64,000 nucleotides of DNA from 54-19 sp038210655 (GTDB taxonomy: Bacteria; Chloroflexota; Chloroflexia; Chloroheliales; Chloroheliaceae), in the NCBI GenBank assembly GCA_038210655.1, contig JBBQWM010000006.1, positions 136,591-200,590 on the forward strand, in the 5' to 3' direction. The translations under genes were made by a program, and so were the position numbers. Shown piece by piece: positions 24,055 through 33,158 of the stretch (position 1 is the stretch's first letter; each line of letters begins with the position of its first letter). The notes under the pieces were generated by a model. That model was not told the DNA's origin, made no database searches, and saw nothing but the letters and a program-made list of their open reading frames with translations.

Positions 24055-26643
24055 ATGGAAGTAAATAAAATGACCGAAAAGGCGCAGGATGCCCTTTTGA
24101 AAGCCCAAAATCAGGCTGCCCGGCGCAACCATTCGTTGATCGAGCCGGAGCATCTTTTGTTGGCCTTATTGGATCAACCCGATGGGATTGCACCCCAAAT
24201 CGTTGCCAAATTGGGCTACGCACCGGGCCGCTTGCGAACCAGAGTCGAAAGCGTACTGGACTCTAAGCCTCGTGTCTACGGCGCAGCTACCGAAGTGCGT
24301 TTTTCGCAGCCTTTGTATCGGCTAATCCAAAAGGCCGAGCAAGAAACCGAAGCCATGAAGGACGAATATACCAGCACCGAACATTTTGTGCTGGCCCTGG
24401 TCGAGGATAAAAGTGAGGCCGGAAAGATCCTACGTGAAGCGGGCATTACGCACGATGCCGTTTTGAATGTCCTAACCGCGATCCGGGGGGCGCAGCGCGT
24501 GACCGACCAGAACCCGGAAGGCAAATATCAGGTATTGGAGAAATACGGACGCGACCTAACCGAACTGGCCCGCAAAGGCAAGCTTGACCCGGTGATCGGG
24601 CGTGACGAAGAAATCCGACGGGCGACCCAGGTGCTTTCGCGCCGCACCAAAAATAACCCGGTTTTGATCGGTGAGCCAGGGGTCGGTAAGACCGCTATCG
24701 TCGAAGGGCTGGCAAGCCGAATCGTGCGGGGCGACGTGCCGGAAGGCTTGAAAAATAAACGGCTGGTGGCGCTCGATTTGGCGGCAATGGTTGCAGGCGC
24801 GAAGTATCGGGGCGAGTTTGAAGAACGGTTGAAGGCCACCTTAAAAGAGGTCGAAGCGGCCCAGGGTCAGGTTATCTTGTTTATCGACGAGTTGCATACA
24901 GTCGTAGGGGCCGGGGCCGCCGAAGGCGCGATGGATGCCAGCCAGATGCTCAAGCCGATGCTGGCGCGGGGCGAATTGCATTTGATCGGCGCGACCACCC
25001 TCGACGAGTATCGCAAACATATCGAGAAAGACCCGGCCCTCGAACGGCGCTTTCAGCCGGTCTATGTCGGGGAGCCGACCGTCGAGGATACAATTTCGAT
25101 CTTGCGCGGGTTGCGCCAGCGCTATGAAGTCCATCACGGGGTGCATTTTACCGACTCGGCGTTGGTCGCGGCGGCGGTACTTTCCAATCGCTATATCACC
25201 GACCGCTTCTTGCCCGACAAGGCGATTGACCTGATCGACGAGGCAGCCGCCAAGTTGCGAACCGAGATCGACAGTGTGCCGGTCGAGTTGGACGAAGTGC
25301 GGCGGCGGGTGACCCAACTTGAAATCGAGCGAGAAGCCCTTAAAAAAGAAAAGGATGCTCCCAGTCGCGAACGCTTCCAAAAGCTTGAGCAAGAACTGGA
25401 AAATCTCAAGGAGAAGAACAACCAGCTTACGGCCCGTTGGGAAGTCGAAAAGCAAGCTATCAACCGAGCGCGTAATCTGAAAGAAGAAATCGAGCAGGTA
25501 CAGCACGAAATCGAGGTAGCCCTACGGCAAATGGACTATCAAAAGGCGGGAGAATTGCAGTACGGCAAGTTGGCCCAACTCGAAACCCATCTCAAAGAGG
25601 AGGAAGCCGAAAGCCAGGAAACCGGGCGTATGCTAAACGAGCAAGTCGATAGCGATTTGATTGCCGAGATCGTCAGCCGCTGGACGGGCGTACCGGTTAG
25701 CCGGATGCAGGAAGGCGAAATCCAAAAGCTAATCAAGATGGAGCAGCGTTTGAGCCAGCGTGTGATCGGGCAGGATGCCGCACTCAAGGCGGTCGCCAAT
25801 GCGGTACGGCGGTCGCGCACGGGGTTACAAGACCCCAACCGTCCGCTCGGCTCGTTTATCTTTCTGGGGCCGACCGGGGTGGGTAAGACCGAACTGGCCC
25901 GCGCCTTAGCCGAATTTTTATTTGACGACGAGCAGGCCCTGGTACGCATCGATATGTCGGAGTATATGGAAAAGCATAGCGTTAGCCGTTTGATTGGCGC
26001 ACCGCCGGGATATGTCGGTTATGACGAAGGTGGGCAGTTGACCGAAGCCGTCCGGCGGCGACCTTATTCAGTGGTGCTTTTCGACGAAATTGAAAAAGCG
26101 CACCCGGATGTCTTTAACGTGCTACTCCAACTGCTCGATGATGGGCGTTTGACCGATAGTCAGGGCCGGACAGTCGATTTTAAAAATACCGTTGTGATAA
26201 TGACATCGAACATCGGTAGTCAATACCTAAATGAGTTGGGCTTTAACGGAACCACCGATCTGCTCTATAAAGAGGCCCGCAGCCAGGTGATGGCTTCCTT
26301 ACGCGAACACTTCCGACCAGAGTTCCTAAACCGGGTGGATGAGATTATCATCTTCCAGTCGCTAGGCCGGGCCGAATTGGAACGGATCGTGGAAATCCAG
26401 TTGGAGCGGGTGCGTAATCGGCTGGCTGAACGCCGGATCACGCTGGAGTTAACCCCGACAGCCCTTGAACTCTTGACCAATGAGGGTTACGACCCGGTCT
26501 ATGGGGCGCGTCCACTCAAGCGAGCGATCCAGCACCTGATCCTCGATCAACTGGCGATGGCCTTACTCGAAGGCGATTTCGGCGATGGGTCGCACATTAT
26601 CGCCGATAGTCAGGATGGGCAACTGATCTTTAGACATAAATAA
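24055..26643 (+). CDS. clpB: ATP-dependent disaggregase ClpB
   Basis: 862 residues. An N-terminal Clp_N double repeat (about 8-145), first AAA+ domain with GEPGVGKT (about 205), a long coiled-coil middle domain (about 400-530, Lys/Glu/Gln-rich), a second AAA+ domain with GPTGVGKT (about 604) and a ClpB-type C-terminal D2-small domain. The full-length coiled coil separates ClpB from ClpC/ClpA. It resolves protein aggregates with DnaK. ATG 24055 has AGGAG 7 nt upstream; a TTG 39 nt earlier does not. The divergent intergenic region has a TATAAT at 23863; no CIRCE element was seen. Confidence 0.95.
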   Translation: MEVNKMTEKAQDALLKAQNQAARRNHSLIEPEHLLLALLDQPDGIAPQIVAKLGYAPGRLRTRVESVLDSKPRVYGAATEVRFSQPLYRLIQKAEQETEAMKDEYTSTEHFVLALVEDKSEAGKILREAGITHDAVLNVLTAIRGAQRVTDQNPEGKYQVLEKYGRDLTELARKGKLDPVIGRDEEIRRATQVLSRRTKNNPVLIGEPGVGKTAIVEGLASRIVRGDVPEGLKNKRLVALDLAAMVAGAKYRGEFEERLKATLKEVEAAQGQVILFIDELHTVVGAGAAEGAMDASQMLKPMLARGELHLIGATTLDEYRKHIEKDPALERRFQPVYVGEPTVEDTISILRGLRQRYEVHHGVHFTDSALVAAAVLSNRYITDRFLPDKAIDLIDEAAAKLRTEIDSVPVELDEVRRRVTQLEIEREALKKEKDAPSRERFQKLEQELENLKEKNNQLTARWEVEKQAINRARNLKEEIEQVQHEIEVALRQMDYQKAGELQYGKLAQLETHLKEEEAESQETGRMLNEQVDSDLIAEIVSRWTGVPVSRMQEGEIQKLIKMEQRLSQRVIGQDAALKAVANAVRRSRTGLQDPNRPLGSFIFLGPTGVGKTELARALAEFLFDDEQALVRIDMSEYMEKHSVSRLIGAPPGYVGYDEGGQLTEAVRRRPYSVVLFDEIEKAHPDVFNVLLQLLDDGRLTDSQGRTVDFKNTVVIMTSNIGSQYLNELGFNGTTDLLYKEARSQVMASLREHFRPEFLNRVDEIIIFQSLGRAELERIVEIQLERVRNRLAERRITLELTPTALELLTNEGYDPVYGARPLKRAIQHLILDQLAMALLEGDFGDGSHIIADSQDGQLIFRHK

Positions 26644-26655
26644 ATATACGATAGC

Positions 26656-26701
26656 CGGTGTCAGGTATTAACTATAATTAGTTTACTAATATCTGACACC
26701 G
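26656..26701. terminator. Inverted repeat after clpB
   Basis: CGGTGTCAGGTATTA (26656-26670) and TAATATCTGACACCG (26687-26701) form a stem of 15 bp with one mismatch. It has no T run, so a terminator role is inferred from position only. Confidence 0.5.
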
Positions 26702-27115
26702 ATGTACTCTATAACTGTCCTTCCTCAAACCTTCGGATGACATTTTGTTCATCTTTAATCGCCCAAGCAAAATTGTTTCTTCTCAAAAATTCAATCGAAT
26801 TGCCCCCAAATCTGATCGGAAAGTGGTTGCACTTCGGCCCAAAAATTGATACAATCAGGTGGGTTGAAATTCTCCTTAATTATACTCAATAGCCAAACGA
26901 GACAGCACGCTTCCACTGCTTGCCACTGTCTTTGGTTACACACCGGGAGAATAAGTTATAGTTTTTCCTGGCCCCAGTCGCGCGGTACAAGCTGTGGTCA
27001 GCTATTTTGAGTTTGAAGTGGCAAGTTTGACTGCTCCTACTTGCCCCGACACCCTACATTCATACGTCGTGCTTTACAATAACGCTAACGTTAATAGGGA
27101 CAGAGGTACAATAAA
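26702..27115. other. Intergenic region without recognised gene
   Basis: About 410 bp. Some short GC-rich inverted segments occur (CTTGCCACT near 26920, GTGGCAAG near 27019), and no frame with a ribosome site was found. Confidence 0.4.
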
Positions 27116-27388
27116 ATGAATATGACCGATTTAGCAACGTTTAACAAGGCTGTAGCAATGGCGCAGGCCGGAAATAAGATTGAAGCCTATACCAGGCTAA
27201 AGGATTTACAACAGCACCACCCTAAAGATACCAATTTACTGCTCTGGATCGCTTTTACGGCCCCAACCTTGACCGAAGCGCAAAAGGATGTGGCTATAGC
27301 AAGTTCGCTTGACCCGCGTAATCCTAGCGTGGTACAGGCCCGGACCTGGTTAGCCCAGGAGATGGCAAGGCGGACACTGGTAACGTAG
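27116..27388 (+). CDS. Small TPR-like protein, paralogue of the 30286 N-terminus
   Basis: 90 residues. The sequence (ATFNKAVAMAQAGNKIEAYTR, then LLLWIAFTAPTLTEAQ and LDPRNPSVVQARTWLAQ) gives two helix-turn-helix TPR-like units. The first 85 residues align along their whole length with the N-terminus of the membrane protein at 30286, which has the same FxxAVxxxQAGxKxxAY and LALWLAFTSP patterns. It ends 7 nt before the TauE-type permease gene, suggesting co-transcription. It may be a stand-alone adaptor; no direct function can be assigned. Confidence 0.7.
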   Translation: MNMTDLATFNKAVAMAQAGNKIEAYTRLKDLQQHHPKDTNLLLWIAFTAPTLTEAQKDVAIASSLDPRNPSVVQARTWLAQEMARRTLVT

Positions 27389-27395
27389 AGGTTTA

Positions 27396-28163
27396 ATGCC
27401 CGATTTAGCAACCTATATCCTGGTTTGTGCAATCTTGCTATGTGGGTCTTTCTTACATAGCGTGGTTGGCTTCGGGTTTAACGTGTTGGGGGTACCGACC
27501 CTGACGATCCTGACTGGCTCACCCCGGACAGCCGTCACAGTTATTAGTATTCCCAGTTTTCTCAATTGCATCGTCATCGTCTGGCGGATCGCACGAGGCG
27601 AAGGCGATGTAAAAGTTGAGTTTAGCAAAGTTACACCCCTGCTTATCACCAGTGGACTCGGAACCATAGTTGGTGCAACCTTGCTGGCGGTGCTAGACCC
27701 CTCGATTGTGCTAGTTTGTTTGGGCATCTTGCTCATTATTTTTGTACTGACCGCTAAGGCCCGCCAGAATTGGCAGCCCGACCCGCGTTACACTACTCAA
27801 TTTGCCTACGCCGCCGGGCTTGTCACCGGGGTTCTCAACGGATTAGCGGGGGTCAGTGGCCCGACCCTGGCCCCCTATCTCTACACCCTCCGCCTCAGCA
27901 AGCACGAATTTGTTTACTATATGAACGTGATCTTTTTGTTTTTGGGGACGTTCCAGTTTATTAGCTTTGGGCTGCTGGGGTTTTTCACCTGGGAGCGCAT
28001 CTTGTTTGGGATAAGCCTAATCCCGGTCTCGCTGCTTGGTGTGACTATCGGGGCGCGAGTACGCACGAAAGTCAGCCAGGTATTTTTCAACCGACTGATT
28101 TTGGTAGTGTTATTTGTGACCGCGCTCGATCTTTTGCGGCGTGGCCTGCACATCAATTTCTAG
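27396..28163 (+). CDS. TauE/SafE-family membrane permease
   Basis: 255 residues with about eight hydrophobic segments arranged as two homologous halves. The first half contains HSVVGFGFNVLGVPTLTIL and the second GVLNGLAGVSGPTLAPYL, the paired GxG(F/V)..P signature of the TauE/SafE family (sulfite, sulfonate or other anion exporters/permeases). Substrate is not predictable here. It follows the TPR-like gene at 7 nt; no strong separate ribosome site is seen beyond AGAGG before the ATG. Confidence 0.88.
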   Translation: MPDLATYILVCAILLCGSFLHSVVGFGFNVLGVPTLTILTGSPRTAVTVISIPSFLNCIVIVWRIARGEGDVKVEFSKVTPLLITSGLGTIVGATLLAVLDPSIVLVCLGILLIIFVLTAKARQNWQPDPRYTTQFAYAAGLVTGVLNGLAGVSGPTLAPYLYTLRLSKHEFVYYMNVIFLFLGTFQFISFGLLGFFTWERILFGISLIPVSLLGVTIGARVRTKVSQVFFNRLILVVLFVTALDLLRRGLHINF

Positions 28164-28182
28164 GGGGATATAAAATAAAAGC

Positions 28183-28255
28183 GCAGACGACCCCTTTGGC
28201 TACTTACCGTTGCTTCCTTCCGAACCTGGCGGGGTTCATAGAGGGGGCCTCTGCA
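28183..28255 (-). ncRNA. ffs: Signal recognition particle RNA (small bacterial type)
   Basis: On the minus strand the bases GGTTCGGAAGGAAGCA form the conserved SRP RNA apical domain (GGAA tetraloop and the symmetric/asymmetric loops that bind Ffh). The flanks pair as CGCCAGGTTC/CAACGG-type arms and GCAGAGGCCCC with GGGGTCGTCTGC. The RNA is the short 4.5S type without an Alu domain. The 3' end is followed by TTTTATTTTAT on the minus strand, giving intrinsic termination. It guides membrane proteins to FtsY and Sec. Confidence 0.93.
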
Positions 28256-28261
28256 ACGAGT

Positions 28262-28290
28262 ATGATACACCTTTGCAACCTCTAAGTCAA
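28262..28290 (-). promoter_or_regulatory. Promoter of SRP RNA
   Basis: On the minus strand TTGACT (28290-28285), 17-nt spacer, TATCAT (28267-28262); start lies 7 nt on, at the first base of the RNA stem. Confidence 0.85.
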
Positions 28291-28320
28291 GTAAAATTGC
28301 CTCCCAAAATTGTTTACCCG

Positions 28321-28377
28321 TTGACAGAAGGCTAATTTTCGCATATATTTATGACAAGTAGGTTTTATGACAAGTAG
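28321..28377 (+). promoter_or_regulatory. Promoter of M23-bactofilin operon with direct repeats
   Basis: Perfect TTGACA (28321-28326), 17-nt spacer, TATATT (28344-28349). Two direct copies of TTTATGACAAGTAG (28348-28361, 28364-28377) overlap the start region and could be a regulator-binding site. Confidence 0.7.
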
Positions 28378-28435
28378 ACTGGCAAGCGCGAGCAGTCTGG
28401 GTATTTTCTTCTTTTATTAATAATGGAGTCCTATT

Positions 28436-29560
28436 GTGGCAAAGAGAAAAGCGGCTTTCGCTATTACGATCAGCACTTCGACCGAAAAGCCCCCCTTGCG
28501 GATCAATTTGAATCGTTGGGTTGCCGGTCTCGCTATCTTGATGACCCTGGCAGTGGTCGGTCTGGCAAGTATAACGGTCTATACCTTGCTGGATGGGCAG
28601 AGCGGACGCAGGCGGGGCGATAATATGTCCTTCCAGAACAGTTCCAGCACCCGCGAACAAGAGCAGGAAAAGCTTATCAAACTGGGCGAAGACCGTCTAG
28701 TCGAACTCCAACGCGAAAATACCGCCCGTAAAAAGGATGTGGACGACCTGGAAAAACGGGTCGGCGAACTCTCCAGCAATATAAAGACTCTTCAACAACT
28801 GGCCAAGGAAATCGAGCAAAGGCTCTCAACCGGGAGCAACGGCAACGGTGGCCCACCGGGTAGCCCGGTTACACCTAGCGGCAACGCTCCTCAGCCTAAT
28901 AGATCGGGTGGTATCGGCGGCAGTTTCCCCGTTGCTGGCCTCGATAAAAACTTGGGCAACAATTACACTACCCAATTTTCCAAAGTGATGTCCGATTTGG
29001 ATAGCCTTAATCGAACCATTCTGGACGGTCGGCAAAATATATCGGCTCTGGATGTGCAGGTCGAAAGTTATCTAAAGACTTTTAACCAGCAGAAAACCTG
29101 GCTCGACTCGGAAACCGGACGGCTCAACCAATTAGCCGGGGCGGATGGGAATAACCCTCCCCGGGTACTACCGGGTAATTGTATAATTACCAGCCCGTTT
29201 GGGATGCGTTGGAGTCCATTTGTAGCCGGAGTGCGCCAAATGCACTACGGGATGGACATCGGCTGTTTCGAGGGTACACCGGTCGCTGCCACCAAATCGG
29301 GGATTGTCACCTATGTCGGCTACGATTCGGGTTATGGCAATCGGGTCGAGATCAGCCATGCCGGAGGTTGGCTGACCCTCTATGCCCACAACAACCGGGT
29401 ACTGGTCAAGGTTGGGCAGAGCGTTCAGAAAGGTGATATAATATCGCTGTCGGGTAATACCGGGGCCAGCACCGGGCCGCACATTCATTACGAACTACAT
29501 CAGAATGGCATCCCAATCGACCCAGCTAAATTGCTGACTGTCCCGCCCGTTTACCAGTAG
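28436..29560 (+). CDS. M23-family (LytM-type) peptidoglycan endopeptidase
   Basis: 374 residues. A basic N-terminus and one membrane helix (about 25-47) are followed by a coiled coil (about 65-125) and a Pro/Gly linker, then the M23 domain: H270 and D274 in MHYGMDI, Y316-A317-H318, and H349/H351 in HIHYE, the complete zinc site. The enzyme should cleave peptide cross-links in the cell wall while tethered to the membrane. The start is a GTG with GGAG 8 nt upstream. It is paired with a bactofilin gene downstream, as in many bacteria where bactofilin positions an M23 enzyme. Confidence 0.93.
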   Translation: MAKRKAAFAITISTSTEKPPLRINLNRWVAGLAILMTLAVVGLASITVYTLLDGQSGRRRGDNMSFQNSSSTREQEQEKLIKLGEDRLVELQRENTARKKDVDDLEKRVGELSSNIKTLQQLAKEIEQRLSTGSNGNGGPPGSPVTPSGNAPQPNRSGGIGGSFPVAGLDKNLGNNYTTQFSKVMSDLDSLNRTILDGRQNISALDVQVESYLKTFNQQKTWLDSETGRLNQLAGADGNNPPRVLPGNCIITSPFGMRWSPFVAGVRQMHYGMDIGCFEGTPVAATKSGIVTYVGYDSGYGNRVEISHAGGWLTLYAHNNRVLVKVGQSVQKGDIISLSGNTGASTGPHIHYELHQNGIPIDPAKLLTVPPVYQ

Positions 29561-29605
29561 AAGATTCTAAGTACATCCTTTCGTTGAAGAGGCGCGAAAT
29601 TAATT

Positions 29606-29636
29606 TGTAGCGGCGAGCCTGGTTGTCGCCCCTACA
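29606..29636. repeat. Short core-B repeat fragment
   Basis: TGTAGCGGCGAGCC and GGTTGTCGCCCCTACA form an imperfect palindrome related to the other core-B elements; it separates the peptidase and bactofilin genes. Confidence 0.6.
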
Positions 29637-29703
29637 AAATCCCTGTTCTAAGGTTCGCACCACTACTATAAAAGGCTGTACCAGGGAAGGAAAGAAAGCT
29701 GAA

Positions 29704-30138
29704 ATGTTTGGTGGTAATTCTAACAAAAAGCCGCAAGGAACCGATTTAGCAATACCGCAAGGCAGTAACGTGCGGGCCGATGAGATCATTGAGACTAGCA
29801 TTGGCAGTTCGGTCAGTATGCAAGGGGTTCTAAAGGCCGAAGGTAATATTCGGATCGATGGCCTGTTTGAAGGGCAAATCGAAACGGCAGGTAACGTGAT
29901 TATTGGGCGCACCGGCAAGGTCGCCGCCAAGATTATTGCCCGCAATGTCTTGATCGCCGGGTTGCTCAAAGGCGACGTGGTAGCCCACGAACGGCTCGAA
30001 ATAATTTCGAGCGGCAGGGTACGGGGCGACATCGAAGCCAGCACGCTTTATATCGAAGAAGGTGGCTTGCATCACGGTCAGACCCGGATGCTGGGCGATG
30101 AGGAAGACGAGCATTTCCTATTAGAAGGCCCGCGTTAA
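29704..30138 (+). CDS. Bactofilin (polymer-forming cytoskeletal protein)
   Basis: 144 residues. A short polar N-terminus is followed by a beta-helical core with regularly spaced Gly and hydrophobic residues: KAEGNIRIDGLFEGQIETAG, then VIIGRTGKVAAKIIARNVLIAG and LKGDVVAHERLEI, the hallmark of DUF583/bactofilins. They polymerise without nucleotide and localise cell-wall enzymes. The last 20 residues are acidic and disordered. The ATG at 29704 is chosen because GGAAGGAAAGAAAG lies upstream; the earlier frame start is inside the intergenic repeat. Confidence 0.95.
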   Translation: MFGGNSNKKPQGTDLAIPQGSNVRADEIIETSIGSSVSMQGVLKAEGNIRIDGLFEGQIETAGNVIIGRTGKVAAKIIARNVLIAGLLKGDVVAHERLEIISSGRVRGDIEASTLYIEEGGLHHGQTRMLGDEEDEHFLLEGPR

Positions 30139-30285
30139 TAGATTTTCATCGTTGGCAAGGCATTTTCGTCAAAACTGTCCTGGTTCGTAATCTTGTCTGT
30201 AATCTTATCCTGGTATGATTAAAGCACAATTTACAAGTAAATAGCAGACGGTAAAACTGATAAAATCATACCAGGATAGAGATAC

Positions 30286-31569
30286 ATGACACCCGACGAT
30301 TTACAACGCTTTCATCAGGCTGTTTCGCTGACCCAGGCCGGTCAGAAAACGGCAGCTTACGCTACATTAGTTCAACTAAGCCAGGCTTATCCGAACGAGC
30401 CGAACCTGGCACTCTGGCTGGCTTTTACTAGTCCCAACCTGAACGAGTCTCGTGCAATGCTCGATAAGGTCGCTCGACTTGAACCGACTAACCCAGCGCT
30501 TGGAAGCGCCCGTCAGTGGCTGACCCAGACAGAAGCCAGCCAACCACCCGTTACGCCTCCACCTGCCAAACAGCGTGTTAGTACAACCTTTACACCCGAC
30601 CGCCTCCCGGTTATCCCCCCGGCCCACCAACCCAAACTCGGCTATCAGTATCAACAGCAACCGCAACAACGGATTGCCTACCGACAAGAGCAACCCGGCT
30701 TTTTCGACCGCTTTAGCCTGGGCTGGCAATTTATGAAGCAAGCCGCTCGGATGGCGCGTAATGATACCAATTTGCTAAAACCCTCTTTTTACTCTATCGG
30801 CCTCAATTTGCTGGTCAGTCTGGTGCTGGCTATTCCGCTTTTCCTGCTCTATATCTCGATCAAAAATGATCTGGTAATTTACGCGACGCTGTTTGTCTCG
30901 CTACTGGTCAACTACTTTATTACCTATTTCTTTTCGGCCCTTACGATTCATCTGGTTCACCAACACCTGACGATTGGAACCAGCGAATGGAGTCTGGCCT
31001 GGGCGGTCGCCCGTCGTAGCACGGGTAGCATACTGGCAGTCGCGGCGGTTTCGGCTTTTATCGGTACGCTCAGGCGGGGGTTGAGCGAAAACCAGCGCAG
31101 TATCTTTGGGTTTATCGGTAGTTTGTTGGTTCGGCTGATCGAGTCAGTCTGGACGACTGCCACCTTTTTCATTCTACCGGCGATTGTGATCGAAGACCGT
31201 GAAATGGGCGATGCGGTCAAACGGGCCACCTTTATCATCAAGAATAATTTGCTGCAAATCGGGGTCGGCTATCTGGGTCTGAGTATTATCTGCGGCCTGT
31301 TAAGCCTGGGGTTCATGGTAGGCGGCTTCGGATTAGGGGCGCTGGCCTTTTTTAGCCTGATAAAGATAAATCTACTGCTGGCAATGCTGCTGGCCCTGGC
31401 AATCGTCGTGGTGATGCTGGCGATCAGTAGCGCCCTCAATTCTTATTTGCGGATCGCCTATTACACCTGTCTCTTTTCGTGGGCGGCGGCGGTCGAACGC
31501 AACGGCATTTATGCGCCGCCCCCCACCCCCTTGCGATTGGCTTTGCAAAGTCGGGCCTACGCGATTTGA
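30286..31569 (+). CDS. Multi-helix membrane protein with TPR-like N-terminus (DUF6159-like)
   Basis: 427 residues. Residues 1-85 are a TPR-like unit paralogous to the 90-residue protein at 27116. A Pro/Gln-rich linker (about 86-135) leads to a membrane domain starting FDRFSLGWQFMKQAARM, with about six hydrophobic segments, an amphipathic DREMGDAVKRATFIIKNN segment and a cytoplasmic tail. The membrane part resembles DUF6159-type proteins, whose function is unknown. No enzymatic motif is seen. The promoter is not obvious; a palindromic AT-rich stretch lies in 30200-30270. Confidence 0.7.
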   Translation: MTPDDLQRFHQAVSLTQAGQKTAAYATLVQLSQAYPNEPNLALWLAFTSPNLNESRAMLDKVARLEPTNPALGSARQWLTQTEASQPPVTPPPAKQRVSTTFTPDRLPVIPPAHQPKLGYQYQQQPQQRIAYRQEQPGFFDRFSLGWQFMKQAARMARNDTNLLKPSFYSIGLNLLVSLVLAIPLFLLYISIKNDLVIYATLFVSLLVNYFITYFFSALTIHLVHQHLTIGTSEWSLAWAVARRSTGSILAVAAVSAFIGTLRRGLSENQRSIFGFIGSLLVRLIESVWTTATFFILPAIVIEDREMGDAVKRATFIIKNNLLQIGVGYLGLSIICGLLSLGFMVGGFGLGALAFFSLIKINLLLAMLLALAIVVVMLAISSALNSYLRIAYYTCLFSWAAAVERNGIYAPPPTPLRLALQSRAYAI

Positions 31570-31681
31570 AAAGTTTATGTAGGGGCGGAACTTTCGTTGG
31601 TGATCTGAGGTTGTGGCACAGCTACAATCACGTATATAAAGCCCGCTCCTACAGGTAAACTTGAACGATCACAATCCAGAG

Positions 31682-32785
31682 TTACTGCGGTGTCCAACTA
31701 ACGGTTGTTTTAACTGTTTCGCCGCCCGATGTAACCGTTACATCCACTTTGATTTCAAAGCCTTTGGTTGGCCCGCCTATATCCCAACTTGTAACAGATT
31801 TCCCTGTAGCGTCCGTATCGTTGCCAGTAAAAGTCTTGGGGCTACTCTTATACCTGACCACAAAGCTTACTTTAGCTCCCGCCACTGGCTGACCATTTTT
31901 GTTAGCAGCCACACATAAAGTTTGGCTACCACCCGAAGCATTCGCTATAGCAAGACTGGCGTTGATTGCCAAAGAAGCGCTCACCGCTGGCTGGGAAACC
32001 GTACAACTAGAGGAATTGTTGGTCGGTGGTACTGTCGTAGGGGGTGGAGTGGTAGAGGGTGGGGTTGTTACAGGTGGTTTTCCACTCCCATATTTAGCCT
32101 GATATTGCTCTCCACCCAATAATCCCAGCAAGACATCATAAGGTCTGGCATTCTCACTATGCTGTTCAAAACGCGCTCTTTGGAAGTACTGAACCCGATG
32201 TAGTTTGCCATCTCCAGCGGGTGGTGGAGCGTTTAATTCATCAAACTCGCCTGAAATCGGAAAGCCCTGCTGAGTTAGACCGCCACTGGCTTTCCAATAT
32301 TCCAAAAAGCGACCACAAACCTTAAAACCAGTTTCAGTAAATGCCTGACACGGAATGCCAGTAAGATCACCGATGAAAGCGGGAATACCACTATCGTACT
32401 TTGCGTGATACTGTTCCGCCCCTAATAACCCCAACAATACATCATAAGGCGCTTTGTTTTCCAGGTGTTCTTCAAATCTAGCTCGCTGAAAATACTGCAC
32501 CTTGTGAATTTTGCCATCGCCTGCCGGTGGGTCGGCGTTTTTCTCCTCAAAAACGCTCGAAATTGGGAACCCTTGCTGGGCAAGACCACCGTTGGTATTC
32601 CAATAAGCGAGGAATTTGCCACAAACCTGGAAGCCAGTTTCGGGAAAATTCTGACACTCTTCGGCGGCGCTGGCCTGACTGACGGCAGCAGTCGGATTGA
32701 CCGCGAATAGCATCAAAATCAGGACTATCAAAAAAGCAAGCGAAGCCCCACTTGCAGATAACCGAATGATGCGAACATTCGACAT
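31682..32785 (-). CDS. Secreted protein with two repeat modules and an Ig-like C-terminus
   Basis: 367 residues. A signal peptide (about 1-40, SLAFLIVLILMLFAV then A-x-A sites) is followed by two tandem modules of about 92 residues, each with F(P/T)ETGF(Q/K)VCG(K/R)FL, GGL(A/T)QQGFPIS, PPAGDGK(I/L)H and APYDVLLGLLG(A/G)EQY. I recall this module from Chloroflexi secreted proteins; its role is unknown. A Thr/Pro linker precedes a C-terminal immunoglobulin-like domain (SASLAINAS..., KVSFVVRYK, VKTTVSWTPQ). The two cysteines per module could form disulfides. AGGAGAAG lies upstream of the ATG. Confidence 0.8.
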   Translation of the reverse strand: MSNVRIIRLSASGASLAFLIVLILMLFAVNPTAAVSQASAAEECQNFPETGFQVCGKFLAYWNTNGGLAQQGFPISSVFEEKNADPPAGDGKIHKVQYFQRARFEEHLENKAPYDVLLGLLGAEQYHAKYDSGIPAFIGDLTGIPCQAFTETGFKVCGRFLEYWKASGGLTQQGFPISGEFDELNAPPPAGDGKLHRVQYFQRARFEQHSENARPYDVLLGLLGGEQYQAKYGSGKPPVTTPPSTTPPPTTVPPTNNSSSCTVSQPAVSASLAINASLAIANASGGSQTLCVAANKNGQPVAGAKVSFVVRYKSSPKTFTGNDTDATGKSVTSWDIGGPTKGFEIKVDVTVTSGGETVKTTVSWTPQ

Positions 32786-33158
32786 AAGGTTCTTCTCCTA
32801 TAATCTGTTTTTCGCTATTAGTAATGAGCTATCCCATTGCTTTAATATAGCTCTACCGCAAGCGTATCTAACCGATACCAGGGTAACAGCTTGGGGTCTT
32901 TTTCTCCCTAGCTGTGTAGTAACTCTAAGAATAGCATAATTTGCTGCTTGTAGCACACTTACGGTAGTAATTTTACAAAAGTCATATTATACTAACATTG
33001 AAATTAGTTTGACAACTGGTTATGTGTATAATAATTTTGCTACAAATTAAATATTAAGAAGTTGATTAGTTATATAGTGGATATATTCAAGCTTATTTGC
33101 CTTCTTACATCCTACCATCCCTTACAAGAAAGATTTAGCAGTATTTGAAGGAGCGGAT
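32786..33158. other. AT-rich intergenic region
   Basis: No large gene. At 33009 TTGACA and at 33027 TATAAT occur, but with a 12-nt spacer, which is too short for a standard promoter; TTGACA with AATAAT at 15 nt is the alternative. Confidence 0.35.

Noticed and set aside
24055..26643. ClpC assignment
   Set aside because: The long coiled-coil middle domain is of full ClpB length.
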